A stretch of 61,619 nucleotides of DNA, from the NCBI GenBank assembly GCA_012031035.1, contig JAAUUT010000017.1, positions 1-61,619 on the forward strand, given 5' to 3'. Under the pieces are notes generated by a model that was not told where the DNA came from, searched no databases, and was given only the letters and a program-made list of their open reading frames with translations. Made by a program: the position numbers and the translations under genes. The DNA comes from Candidatus Altimarinota bacterium. GTDB lineage: Bacteria; Cyanobacteriota; Cyanobacteriia; Cyanobacteriales; Microcystaceae. Positions 9,279 to 18,941 of this stretch are shown piece after piece. Positions within the stretch are counted from its first letter, which is position 1; every line of letters begins with the position of its first letter.

Positions 9279-10124
9279 ATGGACGCTCAAAACTCTCATT
9301 CCAACCCCGAAAAAATTTCACGACTACAACTTAAGGTTTTTATTCCAGAACAAACCATCGCGTCACAACGCAATATAGGACGATTTGAATATTCTCCTGC
9401 TAATAAATTACAAGGAAAAGTAGCGCTGATAACAGGCGGCGATTCAGAAATTAGTCAAGCAGTAGCGATCGCGTTTGCTCTCGAAGGTGCAGATATCGCT
9501 ATTTTATACGACGAACGATATGAGAATAAAAAAGAAATCCGCGCTCAATTAGAAAAAATTGGCTGCAACTATTTGACGATCGCAGGAAATTTTAGTAACT
9601 TTAAATCTTGTTGCAGAGCTATAGAACAGACAATCGTCAAGTTAGGTAAGCTGAATATTGTAGTCAATAATGCGACCTCTCAAATCCCTCAGCAACGTTT
9701 AGAGGACATCAGCAAAGAACAATTTCGTCGCGCTCTAGAGACAAATATTGTCAGTTACTTCAATATGGTAAAAGCAGCGATTCCTTATCTTAACCCAGGA
9801 GATGCGATCGTTAACACGGGTGCGATCGCCGTTAATGAAATCCAGCCCTTATCGCTCGATTATACAGTTAGTAAAGAAGCCGTTCATTCTTTTACCAAAG
9901 CACTAGCACTTAATCTAAGCGATCGCCAAATTCGCGTCAATACCGTTGTCGCTCGTCCAGCATTTACATCGGCTACAATTTCAAAATTAGAGCTTTCTTT
10001 GCATCAATCCATTCCGCTAGAAGACTTTGCACCTGCTTATGTATTCCTCGCTTCGCCAGATAGCAATTTTGTCACAGGCGCACTTTTAGATATTACAAAC
10101 GGTCGATTGTCAATAGGCGATTGA
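9279..10124 (+). CDS. SDR-fold protein with degenerate cofactor and catalytic motifs
   Basis: 281 residues, clearly of the short-chain dehydrogenase fold (closest in style to YhdG/YghA-like SDRs that carry an N-terminal extension). The cofactor loop, normally TGGDSGIGRA, reads TGGDSEISQA, losing two glycines. The NNA motif is intact (VVNNATSQ) and the active-site Tyr/Lys pair is kept (DYTVSKEA), but the usual catalytic serine position reads NTGAIAV (Ser to Ala). The C-terminal FVTGALLDITNG matches the family. It may be a catalytically poor or repurposed SDR. It follows HCP on the same strand after 92 bp. Confidence 0.8.
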   Translation: MDAQNSHSNPEKISRLQLKVFIPEQTIASQRNIGRFEYSPANKLQGKVALITGGDSEISQAVAIAFALEGADIAILYDERYENKKEIRAQLEKIGCNYLTIAGNFSNFKSCCRAIEQTIVKLGKLNIVVNNATSQIPQQRLEDISKEQFRRALETNIVSYFNMVKAAIPYLNPGDAIVNTGAIAVNEIQPLSLDYTVSKEAVHSFTKALALNLSDRQIRVNTVVARPAFTSATISKLELSLHQSIPLEDFAPAYVFLASPDSNFVTGALLDITNGRLSIGD

Positions 10125-10164
10125 TAATATTCGTAATTTGTAATTGACACAGCATTTTTTATCG

Positions 10165-12110
10165 CTATTTTAAATAAATCAATAAATTCAATCCTGGAAT
10201 CGTCCGAGAAAGCGTCCACAAAAGTAAAGCAATGTAGAGAATTCCTAAACTCCATTGATACCAGACCAAAGCCGTAATTGTACCAGGAAGATGAATATCG
10301 CGCAGACGAATATCGTTAAAACCTAATTTAATAAAATTATTTAAACTAAAATCATAATAATTTAACCAATTCCAGCGTCGTTCCCATTTAATCGGTATGT
10401 AGCGATCGCGAAAAAAAGGAAATTCAGGAATTACGGGTAAGCGAACGATTAATAAACGCAATTGTCGCATACTTGAATCCTCAACCAAATAAGAAGAATC
10501 CATCAAATCGTGATAGCGACCTCTTCGATACAGACGAATAACTAATCCGAGGGGAATAGGAAACAAAAGTAGTCCTAAATAAGCAATGGTTATCCAAGCT
10601 TGTTCTGAAGATTTAAAAATATTGGTTATTCCGATAATAATTAGTGAAATAACGCTACTAATCATATAAATTGTATCATAACGATTCGGAAGAATTTGGT
10701 TGGGAATTTGTCGCCGCCAGCGATCTATAAACCAAAATAAAAAACCAAAATAGGCGATCGCGATAATTCCCACTCCAAAAACTAAACTAAAATTAGTTCC
10801 ATAATCGCTTAAAAGAATTAATAAACTTAAAAAGAGCCATTGAATAATATTTTCAAACAAAACAAGCTTAATAATCTTTTCAGATGAGATATCTAAGATG
10901 CGATCGCTAATTTGTTGAATTCTCAATCTTTCCTTAGTATATTCAATTTGATTGGCATCAGGAATTTGTTCTAAATTCCGAAAATTCCTAATCAAATTGC
11001 GGATAACAGTTTCGTTTCCTTCTAATTTTGGCAAGGAAATTACTCGTCCGATCGCGCCTGTATCTCCTAAAATTTTTGCTTGTTCGGAATCTAAAGCAAT
11101 ACTAGCCACATTCAAATAAGTATCAGGAGAAAACAAAGCATTACTAAAATCCATTTGTCCGAGAATTTTTGTTTCTTGTAAATTAATAATTCCCGCAAAG
11201 CGAGTTGTCCGAAAAGCAACCGATTTTTCAAAGGTAGAATTAACCAACGAAAGAGATTGATAAAAATGACTTTTAGAAAAAAGAACGCGATCGCGCCAAC
11301 TAACTTGATTAAAATCTACATTTTTAAAAAATTGAGATAGAGTAAAATTAGCAAAATGAGAAAATTCAGAACGACTAAAACTCGTTTCGGATTGAAAATA
11401 ACTTCCCGTAAAATTAGCAATTCCTAAAAACCGTATTTGGCGAAACTTTGCTCCTCCAAAAACAATACTACTACTAAAGTTCGCTTCTTGCTCGAATAAA
11501 GCCTTGCTAAAATCTGCGGTTCTACCAAAACGACTCTCAAACCAATTTGTTTGTTGAAAAAAAGTTGTCTCAATTGCTTCTACTCGTTGTAGAAAAATGG
11601 TTTTAGCAAAATCAGTTTTTCCGGTAAAACAGCCCGATTTAAAATTAATGGGCCTCGAACCACTCTCACCGAAGTAATTTGTTCTCCAGGTTCTGATAAA
11701 AAACGTTTATCTTGTTTGAGTTCTTCTTGTTCTCCTGAAGTAAATAATTGTGGTAAAGCAGCCTGGGACAAAGGGGTTAATATTCCTAACTTACTAGCAA
11801 TAAAATCTCCTTGAATTAAAGATTCAGTTAAATCTAAGCCTAACGGTTGTTTAGAACGGTTAATACGTTCTTGTAATAGTTGATAAAATTGCTCGCGAAA
11901 AACAGTATTTTCACTAGTTAAATCGATAACAAAGCTTCGTAAATCGATAGTAGAAACGCCTTCGCTTAGAATTGGAGTGTTAAGGCGCTCTTGTAAAATA
12001 GAAATAGTTAAAGGAATTTTTTCAGAAACAGCTAAAGCCGAAAAAGTAAACAGTAATATCAACGCGAAGACCCAAGAAATAATCGTTAGCTTGAGCCATT
12101 TATTTATCAT
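10165..12110 (-). pseudogene. Pentapeptide-repeat membrane protein, one-base frameshift
   Basis: Repaired length is about 648 residues. The N-terminus is a signal-like segment (WVFALILLFTFSALAV). The region between 11150 and 11640 encodes pentapeptide-type repeats with a centre Phe/Leu every five residues (for example ADFSKALFEQEANF), and the C-terminal half has about four to five membrane segments around LFLSLLILLSDYG, GIIAIAYFGFLFWFI and SSVISLIIIGI. The reading frame changes near 11650-11654: GGCCCATTAA on the minus strand needs one more G or C to join VVRG to PINFKSGCFTG. Function unknown. All other family features are intact, so either a recent mutation or a base-call error. Confidence 0.75.
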
Positions 12111-12111
12111 T

Positions 12112-12232
12112 AGCGATTGGTGAATAGGGATTGTAACTTAAGGTTTTCTTGATTTCCCAATATCCCAATATCTTAATATCCCGATATCGCAATAAACAAT
12201 ATCCCAATATCCCAATATCCCAGTCACCAATT
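12112..12232. repeat. Intergenic repeat with ATTGGTGA/TCACCAAT ends and AATATCCC tandem units
   Basis: GATTGGTGA at 12115-12123 and TCACCAATT at 12224-12232 are complementary ends. Between them AATATCCC-like octamers recur (about 12163-12220). The layout is like that at 6916-7051. It fills the gap between the pentapeptide gene start and clpS stop. Confidence 0.6.
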
Positions 12233-12545
12233 ATGCAGTTTCTAGGGGAGCCATCGTTAAACCTTCGCGTTTTAGCTGTTGGTGGTAAAGTTCTGCTTGT
12301 TCTTGGGGCCCTATCCAAACGATCGCCAGTCCTTCAAAATGAACTTGGTTGGTTAAATCCCAGGCGCGATCGCTTGTCATTCCTGGAATATATTTCATCA
12401 AACACTTAGCAACATGCTCAAAAGTGTTGAAATCGTCGTTAAGAACGATCACCTTATAGTTAGGATAAGGTTTTTGAACGGTTTGACTCGACTTTTCTGG
12501 CGCTACGGTAGGGGCGGTAGTCATTGCGTTAACGGCTGCTGACAC
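12231..12545 (-). CDS. clpS: ClpS adaptor protein for the Clp protease
   Basis: 104-residue N-recognin that delivers N-degron substrates to the ClpA/ClpC unfoldase. The core YKVIVLNDDFNTFEHVAKCL with the acidic substrate-pocket NDD motif is clear, followed by the expected VHFEGLAIVWIGPQEQAELY. The long flexible N-terminus is typical. Start is GTG at 12545; an ATG at 12524 is an alternative within the disordered tail. Confidence 0.93.
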   Translation of the reverse strand: MSAAVNAMTTAPTVAPEKSSQTVQKPYPNYKVIVLNDDFNTFEHVAKCLMKYIPGMTSDRAWDLTNQVHFEGLAIVWIGPQEQAELYHQQLKREGLTMAPLETA

Positions 12546-12985
12546 TCTCTCTCGTTTACTAAGTCAGTTTACCGAAAAAAAGGAGAGCTTCATCATTAAG
12601 ATTTTATTTTTCAGCAAGGCTCGAACAATTTTGGTTATCTAATTTGACTAACGATTCAAACTTTATATTCACAAAACTTTATAAAATCTTAACGAAATGA
12701 AATGGGTGTAATCCACGTAACACAATCTCGATTTACTAATGATTACAGCTATTTTTTTGAATAAATTTAAAGAAATTTAAACATCTAAAAATTTACAGAA
12801 GACAAAAAATGAGTATAAATGCTTAGTAATAGATCGATAAAACTATAAAAATTTACGTAAAAATACCGATCCGCAGATAGATGTGTATGTGCATATAATA
12901 TTTTGCGTAAGCGTAAACCTGAAACATTCGGAAAAAAAATTATTCAAACTTTATTGACTAGTTTGTGAGGAGTCAAAATTAGTGT
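12546..12985. other. Leader/promoter region of the surface-protein locus
   Basis: 440 bp, AT-rich, no gene. It lies between divergent clpS and the first DUF11 gene and ends in GTTTGTGAGGAGTC, a strong ribosome-binding site (GAGGAG at 12966-12971). The related word TTTGTGAGGAGTA recurs at the start of the gene at 16452. The long leader suggests regulated expression, but no specific operator is recognised. Confidence 0.4.
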
Positions 12986-15511
12986 ATGTATAGAAGATTC
13001 ATGCCTTCCCCTGGTAAGGCAAGGAAGGCGTTTGCGATCGCGTCAATTCTTGCCAGTAGTGGAACCCTACAGCTTGTAACCCCTTTGCTAGCGCAAACCA
13101 CAACCTCTACTGCCGCAGGACAGTCAATTACTAACCGAGCCACTGCAACTTATGAAGATCCGAACGGAACAGACTTAACAACGACTTCCAATACCGTAAC
13201 CGTCACAGTCGCAGAGGTTGCAGGTATTACCGTTCAGGGAGTAGACGTTGTTGACCTGAACGGAGGAAGTTTCTCCACTGGCGATACGTTAGAGTACATC
13301 TTCGAGGTTACAAACGTTGGTAACGCCACCAGCAACATTTTTATTCCAGGTCTAAGCAACCTTTTTGCTGAAGGGGTAAATATCACGGGAGTAACGGCAA
13401 ACCTGAATCCTGGAGATAACACCTTTGAGATAACTATCCCGAATGCAGGCGATGAAACAACGCCCATTGCTGCTAACGGAACGATTCTAGTCAAAGTAAC
13501 TGTTCAGGTCACGTCCACTACCCCAAACGCACCGCTAACCGTTCGTTTAGGAAATACCGTTCCACCTGGGCCTCAAAATGCTCAAAACATTCCAGATAGC
13601 AGCGATGGTGGGCCTCTATTAACCGATGTTCGTACAGTAGATGACGATCCAGGTTCAGGTGCTACGCCAAACCCAGGTCTACCCATTAATGGCGAACGAG
13701 AAGCGGCTAACACGCAGACGGTTTCTTTAGGGACAGCCGTAACCCCAAGAGCGTTAGCCAAAGTTCTTAAAACTCGCACCCAGTACGAGCCAAATACTGC
13801 TGCTTTTAATGACGACAGAATCACCTATCGCTTAGACCTAGAAGTTCAAAACACTTCGCCTAATGCACAATTTACCCCTACTGCCCTAGAAGGTACGCTG
13901 CCACAAGCGCAAGTCACTGGGGCAACGGCTCCCACAGGCGGCAAATTTATCTTGGTTGCCGATACAATTCCAACCGGTTCCGATCTCTCGCCGGCTGCTC
14001 AATTTGTGCCCACTGCCCCTGCTGACTGGACGGTTGTATACAGTGCTTCTCCTTTAGCAACGCTTCCCAATGCTGCTGCTTGGACTACCACTCGTCCTGG
14101 TACAGTTAACCGAATAGGCTGGGTTTATACGGGCGCGGCTTCTATTACGCCTGGTACGACGACAGCAGCTACCCCCAGCGGATTCCAGTTCCAAGTAACC
14201 ACCAATCTGACAAGTGCGGGAACAGTTTATAACTATGCTCAAGCCTTTGGGGAAACCGTAGGCGACACAACGAACGGAGTTGTCTACGACGAATCCGGCG
14301 ACCAAAATCCCAACAACTTTAATGACAACAATACGCCTGTCGATCCCGATGGTCTGGGCGGAACGCCTGATGATGGTGTCTCCGACCCCGCCACCCAAGG
14401 AATCGATACCAACAACAACAATACGGGTCAAGGCCCGCTTGGGGAACTCAACCAAACTCCCATCGGCGTTACCCCAACAGGCGGTATCCTCAACGGGCCC
14501 GGCGGTCAGCCCGGAGCAACTGGCCCCGATGGAACCCAACAAACAGATTTTGTCAATCGAACCGTTACTAATTTTCCCGCCGTTCCAGGCCCATTCGATC
14601 CCGCTCCCATTACTTTCCAAAATACTGCGAACAACCCAGGTACGGGTCGCTTGGATAACGTAGTTATCAAACCGATTCCTCCTTCACAAGCCGATTTTGT
14701 CGCCGATAATGTTGCGGGCAACCAAACCGATCGCAACACGGGTTACGGAACTAACGCAGCGCTACCGAGTGGTACGACCGTAACCATTACCGATACGGCT
14801 ACGAGTCAGGCAGCTACCTATAATTGGAATGGTACGGCATTTACGACTACTGATACTCCAATCCGATTCTCTAACTTTGCGGCTGGAGCCAATCGCCCCT
14901 ACACCGTAACCGTTAATTTGCCCGGTGCAACGGCTTCGACGCAAGCATTCCCGATTCCGATCGTTGCCTTTGTCGATCAAAATAATAACAATGAGTTCGA
15001 TCGCACTGCCGCAAGTCCCAACGTCGAGCCAATCTTTAACCTGAAGATCGATCGCGCTTACACTGGCTACCTCAATCTACTCAAACAATCCCGAATTTTA
15101 CAAGGAACCGGCCCTGCCGTTCCATCGGGTCAGGGAATCTTTAGTATCGATCCGAAGTTCCCAGCACCTGGCAATATCATCGAATATCGCATTACCTACA
15201 CGAATATCTCTACGCCACCTTCAACTGCCGTTAGTGGTAGCACCTTGCTCAATGCTAACAGCGTGGTGATTAATGAAGATGGTACAGCATCTGGTAATAC
15301 CTGGGTCGGTTCTACTACCCACGAAAGCGGAACTGTAGCAGAGCCAGGAACCACCGTCAATTACTTCAACGGTGGTAGTAATTTAGGCACGGCAGAACCA
15401 ACATCGGGACAAGCCGTTTCTCGTTATGTAAATAATGTTGGAGCCTTGAGCGGCGGAGACACGGGAGCATTTACCTTCCGACGCAAAGTCAATCAAGCAG
15501 TAACGCCGTAA
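12986..15511 (+). CDS. Exported DUF11-repeat surface protein (841 aa)
   Basis: Signal peptide with hydrophobic core and a likely cleavage after LLAQ (about residue 37). The mature protein is rich in Asn, Thr, Pro and Gly with several Ig-like DUF11 modules: ITNRATATYEDPNGTDL near the start, then GDTLEYIFEVTNVGNATS, and NIIEYRITYTNIS near the C-terminus. A low-complexity Asp/Asn/Gly/Thr-rich linker lies around residues 430-530. It has no catalytic motif, no sortase motif and no barrel. DUF11 modules are typical of large bacterial surface proteins. First gene of a seven-gene same-strand run; gap of 24 bp to the next. Confidence 0.8.
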   Translation: MYRRFMPSPGKARKAFAIASILASSGTLQLVTPLLAQTTTSTAAGQSITNRATATYEDPNGTDLTTTSNTVTVTVAEVAGITVQGVDVVDLNGGSFSTGDTLEYIFEVTNVGNATSNIFIPGLSNLFAEGVNITGVTANLNPGDNTFEITIPNAGDETTPIAANGTILVKVTVQVTSTTPNAPLTVRLGNTVPPGPQNAQNIPDSSDGGPLLTDVRTVDDDPGSGATPNPGLPINGEREAANTQTVSLGTAVTPRALAKVLKTRTQYEPNTAAFNDDRITYRLDLEVQNTSPNAQFTPTALEGTLPQAQVTGATAPTGGKFILVADTIPTGSDLSPAAQFVPTAPADWTVVYSASPLATLPNAAAWTTTRPGTVNRIGWVYTGAASITPGTTTAATPSGFQFQVTTNLTSAGTVYNYAQAFGETVGDTTNGVVYDESGDQNPNNFNDNNTPVDPDGLGGTPDDGVSDPATQGIDTNNNNTGQGPLGELNQTPIGVTPTGGILNGPGGQPGATGPDGTQQTDFVNRTVTNFPAVPGPFDPAPITFQNTANNPGTGRLDNVVIKPIPPSQADFVADNVAGNQTDRNTGYGTNAALPSGTTVTITDTATSQAATYNWNGTAFTTTDTPIRFSNFAAGANRPYTVTVNLPGATASTQAFPIPIVAFVDQNNNNEFDRTAASPNVEPIFNLKIDRAYTGYLNLLKQSRILQGTGPAVPSGQGIFSIDPKFPAPGNIIEYRITYTNISTPPSTAVSGSTLLNANSVVINEDGTASGNTWVGSTTHESGTVAEPGTTVNYFNGGSNLGTAEPTSGQAVSRYVNNVGALSGGDTGAFTFRRKVNQAVTP

Positions 15512-15535
15512 AGCAAGTATGTTGTCAAGGAAAAC

Positions 15536-16165
15536 GTGAAGGTAACCAAAATGAAACGTTGGCAGATTCTCAGTTTAGGTATCGTCGCACTCACTGCATC
15601 AGTCGCAGTCGCTAGCGAAGTTCCCGTCGTCAAAAACTTGCGAGAGACAGGAACTCAACTAGTACAAAATATCCAAGAGCAAAAACCCGCTAACCCATTA
15701 CCTGCGGCCGAGCAGCAAAAATCCTTGGTTGAGTTGGAGTTAGCCGCTCAAAAGCAAGTCGTCGCTCGCAATGAGAAAGGGGAAAGGCAAATAAACTGGC
15801 AGCCTTTGGCTCAGAACAATACCGTCGTTCAACCAGGCGATGTAATCCGCTATATGGTGACGAGTAAAAACATTAGCGATCGCGCTGTCAGCAATCTAGT
15901 CGTCACGCAACCCATTCCCCCAAGAACGATGTACGTTCCTAACTCAGCTACTCTCGGCATCGCTGGCAATGTCGAAGTGACTTATAGCATCGATGGCGGC
16001 AAAGCTTTTGTCGCGCAACCGACTATTCAAGTAAAGCAACCAGACGGAACAGTTGAAACTCGTCCGGCTCCAGTCGAAACCTATACCCACGTTCGCTGGA
16101 AGTTCCCCGAAGCGCTCAACCCGACCGTTGCTCTCAATAGTAGCTATCAGGTTAAGGTTCGCTAG
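15536..16165 (+). CDS. Small exported DUF11-domain protein (209 aa)
   Basis: A signal peptide (QILSLGIVALTASVAVAS) is followed by one DUF11-like module: NNTVVQPGDVIRYMVTSKNI, then VVTQPIPPRTMYVPNSAT and VRWKFPEALNPT. It is closely coupled to the preceding gene (24 bp). Start could be GTG 15536 or ATG 15551; both keep the signal peptide. Likely a secreted partner of the neighbouring large DUF11 proteins; function inferred only from context. Confidence 0.75.
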   Translation: MKVTKMKRWQILSLGIVALTASVAVASEVPVVKNLRETGTQLVQNIQEQKPANPLPAAEQQKSLVELELAAQKQVVARNEKGERQINWQPLAQNNTVVQPGDVIRYMVTSKNISDRAVSNLVVTQPIPPRTMYVPNSATLGIAGNVEVTYSIDGGKAFVAQPTIQVKQPDGTVETRPAPVETYTHVRWKFPEALNPTVALNSSYQVKVR

Positions 16166-16451
16166 CTCTTTATCAGTTATCGGCCATCAGTAGGGATCGG
16201 GGCAAGTGGTATGGCACGTAGGTATTTTGTACCTTATGTAACGCTACCCAGTCCCTCTGTATGGCGCGCGCTCTCCCAGTTATTCAGTTGCCCTGTCTTT
16301 TGTCAAATGTACTAATGACTAACGACCCATGACTTAATGACACGAATCTCCGTCTTTGTAAAGCGGGGATGAGATAACCCAAAGTTATTGGCGATTTATT
16401 GCAGGTTAACTGAAGAAAAATAACTGATTATTTTAAGGATCGGAAAGGTTT

Positions 16452-18941
16452 GTGAGGAGTAATAAGTCAAAGCTGCATTCGATTAGGCGGAAACCTATTA
16501 GTTTGAGACATCTAGGTCAACAACTGGTAGCCACCGCTATTGCAGCCAATAGTATTTTAGGAGGACTAAAACCCGTACCCGTCCAGGCTCAAACGCAAGT
16601 TCCGCAACAGTGTCCAATTCCAACTAGGACAATTAGCAATCGAGCGGATTCTAGCTACCGCATCTCTTCTGGTACGGGAAACAACCTAGCAGCAGCCAGT
16701 GCAAACATTAACGCAACAAACTCTCCCCAAACGCGAATCGCTTCCAACCAAGTCAATGTGAGTGAAAACGTTGGAGATCGGTTTTTGCAAATAGCGGCGG
16801 CTGGTGTTAGGGATGGTCAAGACAATGTAGTGGCAGGCTCGGCTTTTGGCTCGGTAGCCGATGAATTTGTTGCCGTTGGGTTAACCCAAGCCGAAGCAAA
16901 AACAGCCGCGATCGCGCTAGCAGCTACCATTAATAACTTACCAGAAAATGCAACGCTCCCTCGTTTGGTCGCTCAAGCAAGAGAAGACTTAATCGAAGCC
17001 GTCCCTGCTAAAGCTAGCGTTCTTGAAAATTTGTTTAACTCCCAACGAGGTAACCAATTTGCCCTAAGCTTAGCAACCGAACTGTTTAGGAGCCTTTTAA
17101 CGCCAGCAGGTCTAACAAAAGAGGAAGTTGATTACGCCACTCGATCTGCTTTATCCGTGTTGCTAGCTTCCGATGGAAGGCAGATAAATCAAACAACTTT
17201 AGAATCTTCCGTTCAAGCGGCAGCCGCCTCCATTCCCGCTAAATCTTCTAATATTCGGCAAACCCTCGATACTTTCTTACTCGACAGCCAAACGCTCGAA
17301 TCGGACGTAAAAGCTGGAGACGTACTCAACTTTGATTTTCTCCTGACGAATTTAGGAACCACACCCCTATCTTTACCCGTTGTCAATCGAGATACGCCCA
17401 ACAACGTCTTAACTAACGTCGTTATCCCGCCCCAACGACAGGTTAGATTAACCGTTGCTGTAAGGGTAGAAAACATTCCCGATACAGGTGCTTCGGTAGG
17501 AGTGCGACTCAACAAAGGCGAACAAAACCTACAGGTCGAACTTGCGGGTTTAGGCGCGATCGCCTCAGTAACCACAGCCCAACCCAATCCCATCGCCCAG
17601 TGTCCGATTCCAGGCCCGCCCTCAATCGAACAAATTGTGGTTATCGTTCCTCCTACGCCCGAACGACCGCCTTTGGTCGATCCACTCGGACGAATTACTG
17701 GATGTGCTGGAGAGATTTTACCCAGTTATGAAGGCTTCAGCGTAGGATTGTACGAACCCAATCCCAGCGACCTTACTGGCGGAATTAGAGGGGTAACAGA
17801 GCTAACGCCAACCGGCCCTGGAACCAACTTTGAAGGAATCGAACCCAATATAGAAAACAGCAATCCTTTCTTCCTGACAACGGGAGAACAGGGACAATAT
17901 AATTTCTTACTCGATGTTGCCAGAGGGCAACTCGACACGGGAGAAACTTATATCTTAATCGTTAATCCGCCTGAAGATTCTCTCTTCAGCGAACGTCGCA
18001 TTCGTCTTGAAATCCAGTCTCGAACTGGCAATCTCGTCACTTACAGAGCAACTTCTCTCGATGGGCGACCGATTAGCGCGACTAACGATGAAACGACCCT
18101 ACAGCAAACCATCCAAATTACTGATGCCAATCGTATCGGTTTAGTTTTAGCTGTCTTAAACCTCAACACCAGCGTTTGTCAGGCGCAAGAAATACAAATT
18201 ACGAAAACAGCCGATCGCGCGGCGGCAGAACCGGGCGATACGGTTATTTATCGTCTCGTTATCCGCAACCTATCAACTTCTCCCGTCAATAATATTGTTG
18301 TTACTGATAATCTTCCCTTGGGATTCCGGCTAAGAGAGGATTCGGTCAGGGGAGAAATCAACGACCAACGAGTTGCGATCGCGGTTTCTGGAGGGTCTGA
18401 AGTTACGTTTAGCGCCTCTGGCGTAAGCATTCCTCCCAGAGAAGATTTAGTTATTGCTTATGCCGTCGTCTTAACTCCCGATGCGCTCAGAGGTAGCGGC
18501 GAAAACGCCGCGATCGTTCAAGGACAGCGTACCCAGCCACCCCTAAATGTTATCCGAGACGGACCGGCACTATTTAGAATGCGAATTCGTCCCGGACTGC
18601 TTACCAATAGCGGCACGATTATCGGGCGCGTTTTTGAAGACAGAAACTTTGACGGAGAACAGCAATCGGGAGAACCAGGCATTCCCAATGCAGTCGTCTT
18701 TTTAGACGATGGAACCCGCATCGTCACCGATGAAGATGGACTGTTTTCAGTCGCTAATGTTTTGCCGGGCTATCGAACGGGAGTTCTCGATCTTAGCAGC
18801 CTTCCAGGATATACCCTCGCTCCTAATCTCTATTTCAAAGAACGCAACAGCCAATCGCGACTGGTACGTATACCGCCAGGCGGGATGGCTCGCATGAACT
18901 TTGCCGTTACGCCAGCTTTTCGGGAGGAGGAGAAAAAATGA
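16452..18941 (+). CDS. Exported DUF11 / Sdr-B-domain protein (829 aa)
   Basis: N-terminal signal peptide from GTG 16452, preceded by GGAAAGG. A helical, Ala-rich region covers about residues 100-270. A DUF11 module then begins near ITKTADRAAAEPGDTVIYRL. A C-terminal carboxypeptidase-regulatory/SdrD-B-like module follows: IIGRVFEDRNFDGEQQSGEP with PNAVVFLDDGTRIVTDEDG, whose Asp/Asn ladder suggests Ca2+ binding. The stop overlaps the start of the barrel gene (ATGA, 4 bp), so the two are translationally coupled, which points to a physical or functional pair. Confidence 0.8.
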   Translation: MRSNKSKLHSIRRKPISLRHLGQQLVATAIAANSILGGLKPVPVQAQTQVPQQCPIPTRTISNRADSSYRISSGTGNNLAAASANINATNSPQTRIASNQVNVSENVGDRFLQIAAAGVRDGQDNVVAGSAFGSVADEFVAVGLTQAEAKTAAIALAATINNLPENATLPRLVAQAREDLIEAVPAKASVLENLFNSQRGNQFALSLATELFRSLLTPAGLTKEEVDYATRSALSVLLASDGRQINQTTLESSVQAAAASIPAKSSNIRQTLDTFLLDSQTLESDVKAGDVLNFDFLLTNLGTTPLSLPVVNRDTPNNVLTNVVIPPQRQVRLTVAVRVENIPDTGASVGVRLNKGEQNLQVELAGLGAIASVTTAQPNPIAQCPIPGPPSIEQIVVIVPPTPERPPLVDPLGRITGCAGEILPSYEGFSVGLYEPNPSDLTGGIRGVTELTPTGPGTNFEGIEPNIENSNPFFLTTGEQGQYNFLLDVARGQLDTGETYILIVNPPEDSLFSERRIRLEIQSRTGNLVTYRATSLDGRPISATNDETTLQQTIQITDANRIGLVLAVLNLNTSVCQAQEIQITKTADRAAAEPGDTVIYRLVIRNLSTSPVNNIVVTDNLPLGFRLREDSVRGEINDQRVAIAVSGGSEVTFSASGVSIPPREDLVIAYAVVLTPDALRGSGENAAIVQGQRTQPPLNVIRDGPALFRMRIRPGLLTNSGTIIGRVFEDRNFDGEQQSGEPGIPNAVVFLDDGTRIVTDEDGLFSVANVLPGYRTGVLDLSSLPGYTLAPNLYFKERNSQSRLVRIPPGGMARMNFAVTPAFREEEKK

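Noticed and set aside
14054..14620. Minus-strand open frame inside the first DUF11 gene
   Set aside because: Composition (Gly/Ser/Arg/Ile-rich) is what the antisense of a Thr/Asn/Pro-rich gene gives; no start signal or homologous motif.
16166..16451. Imperfect hairpin ATCTCCGTCTTTG/AAAGCGGGGAT near 16344-16370 as a riboswitch or terminator
   Set aside because: Stem has several mismatches and no T-tract, and no known riboswitch core is seen.
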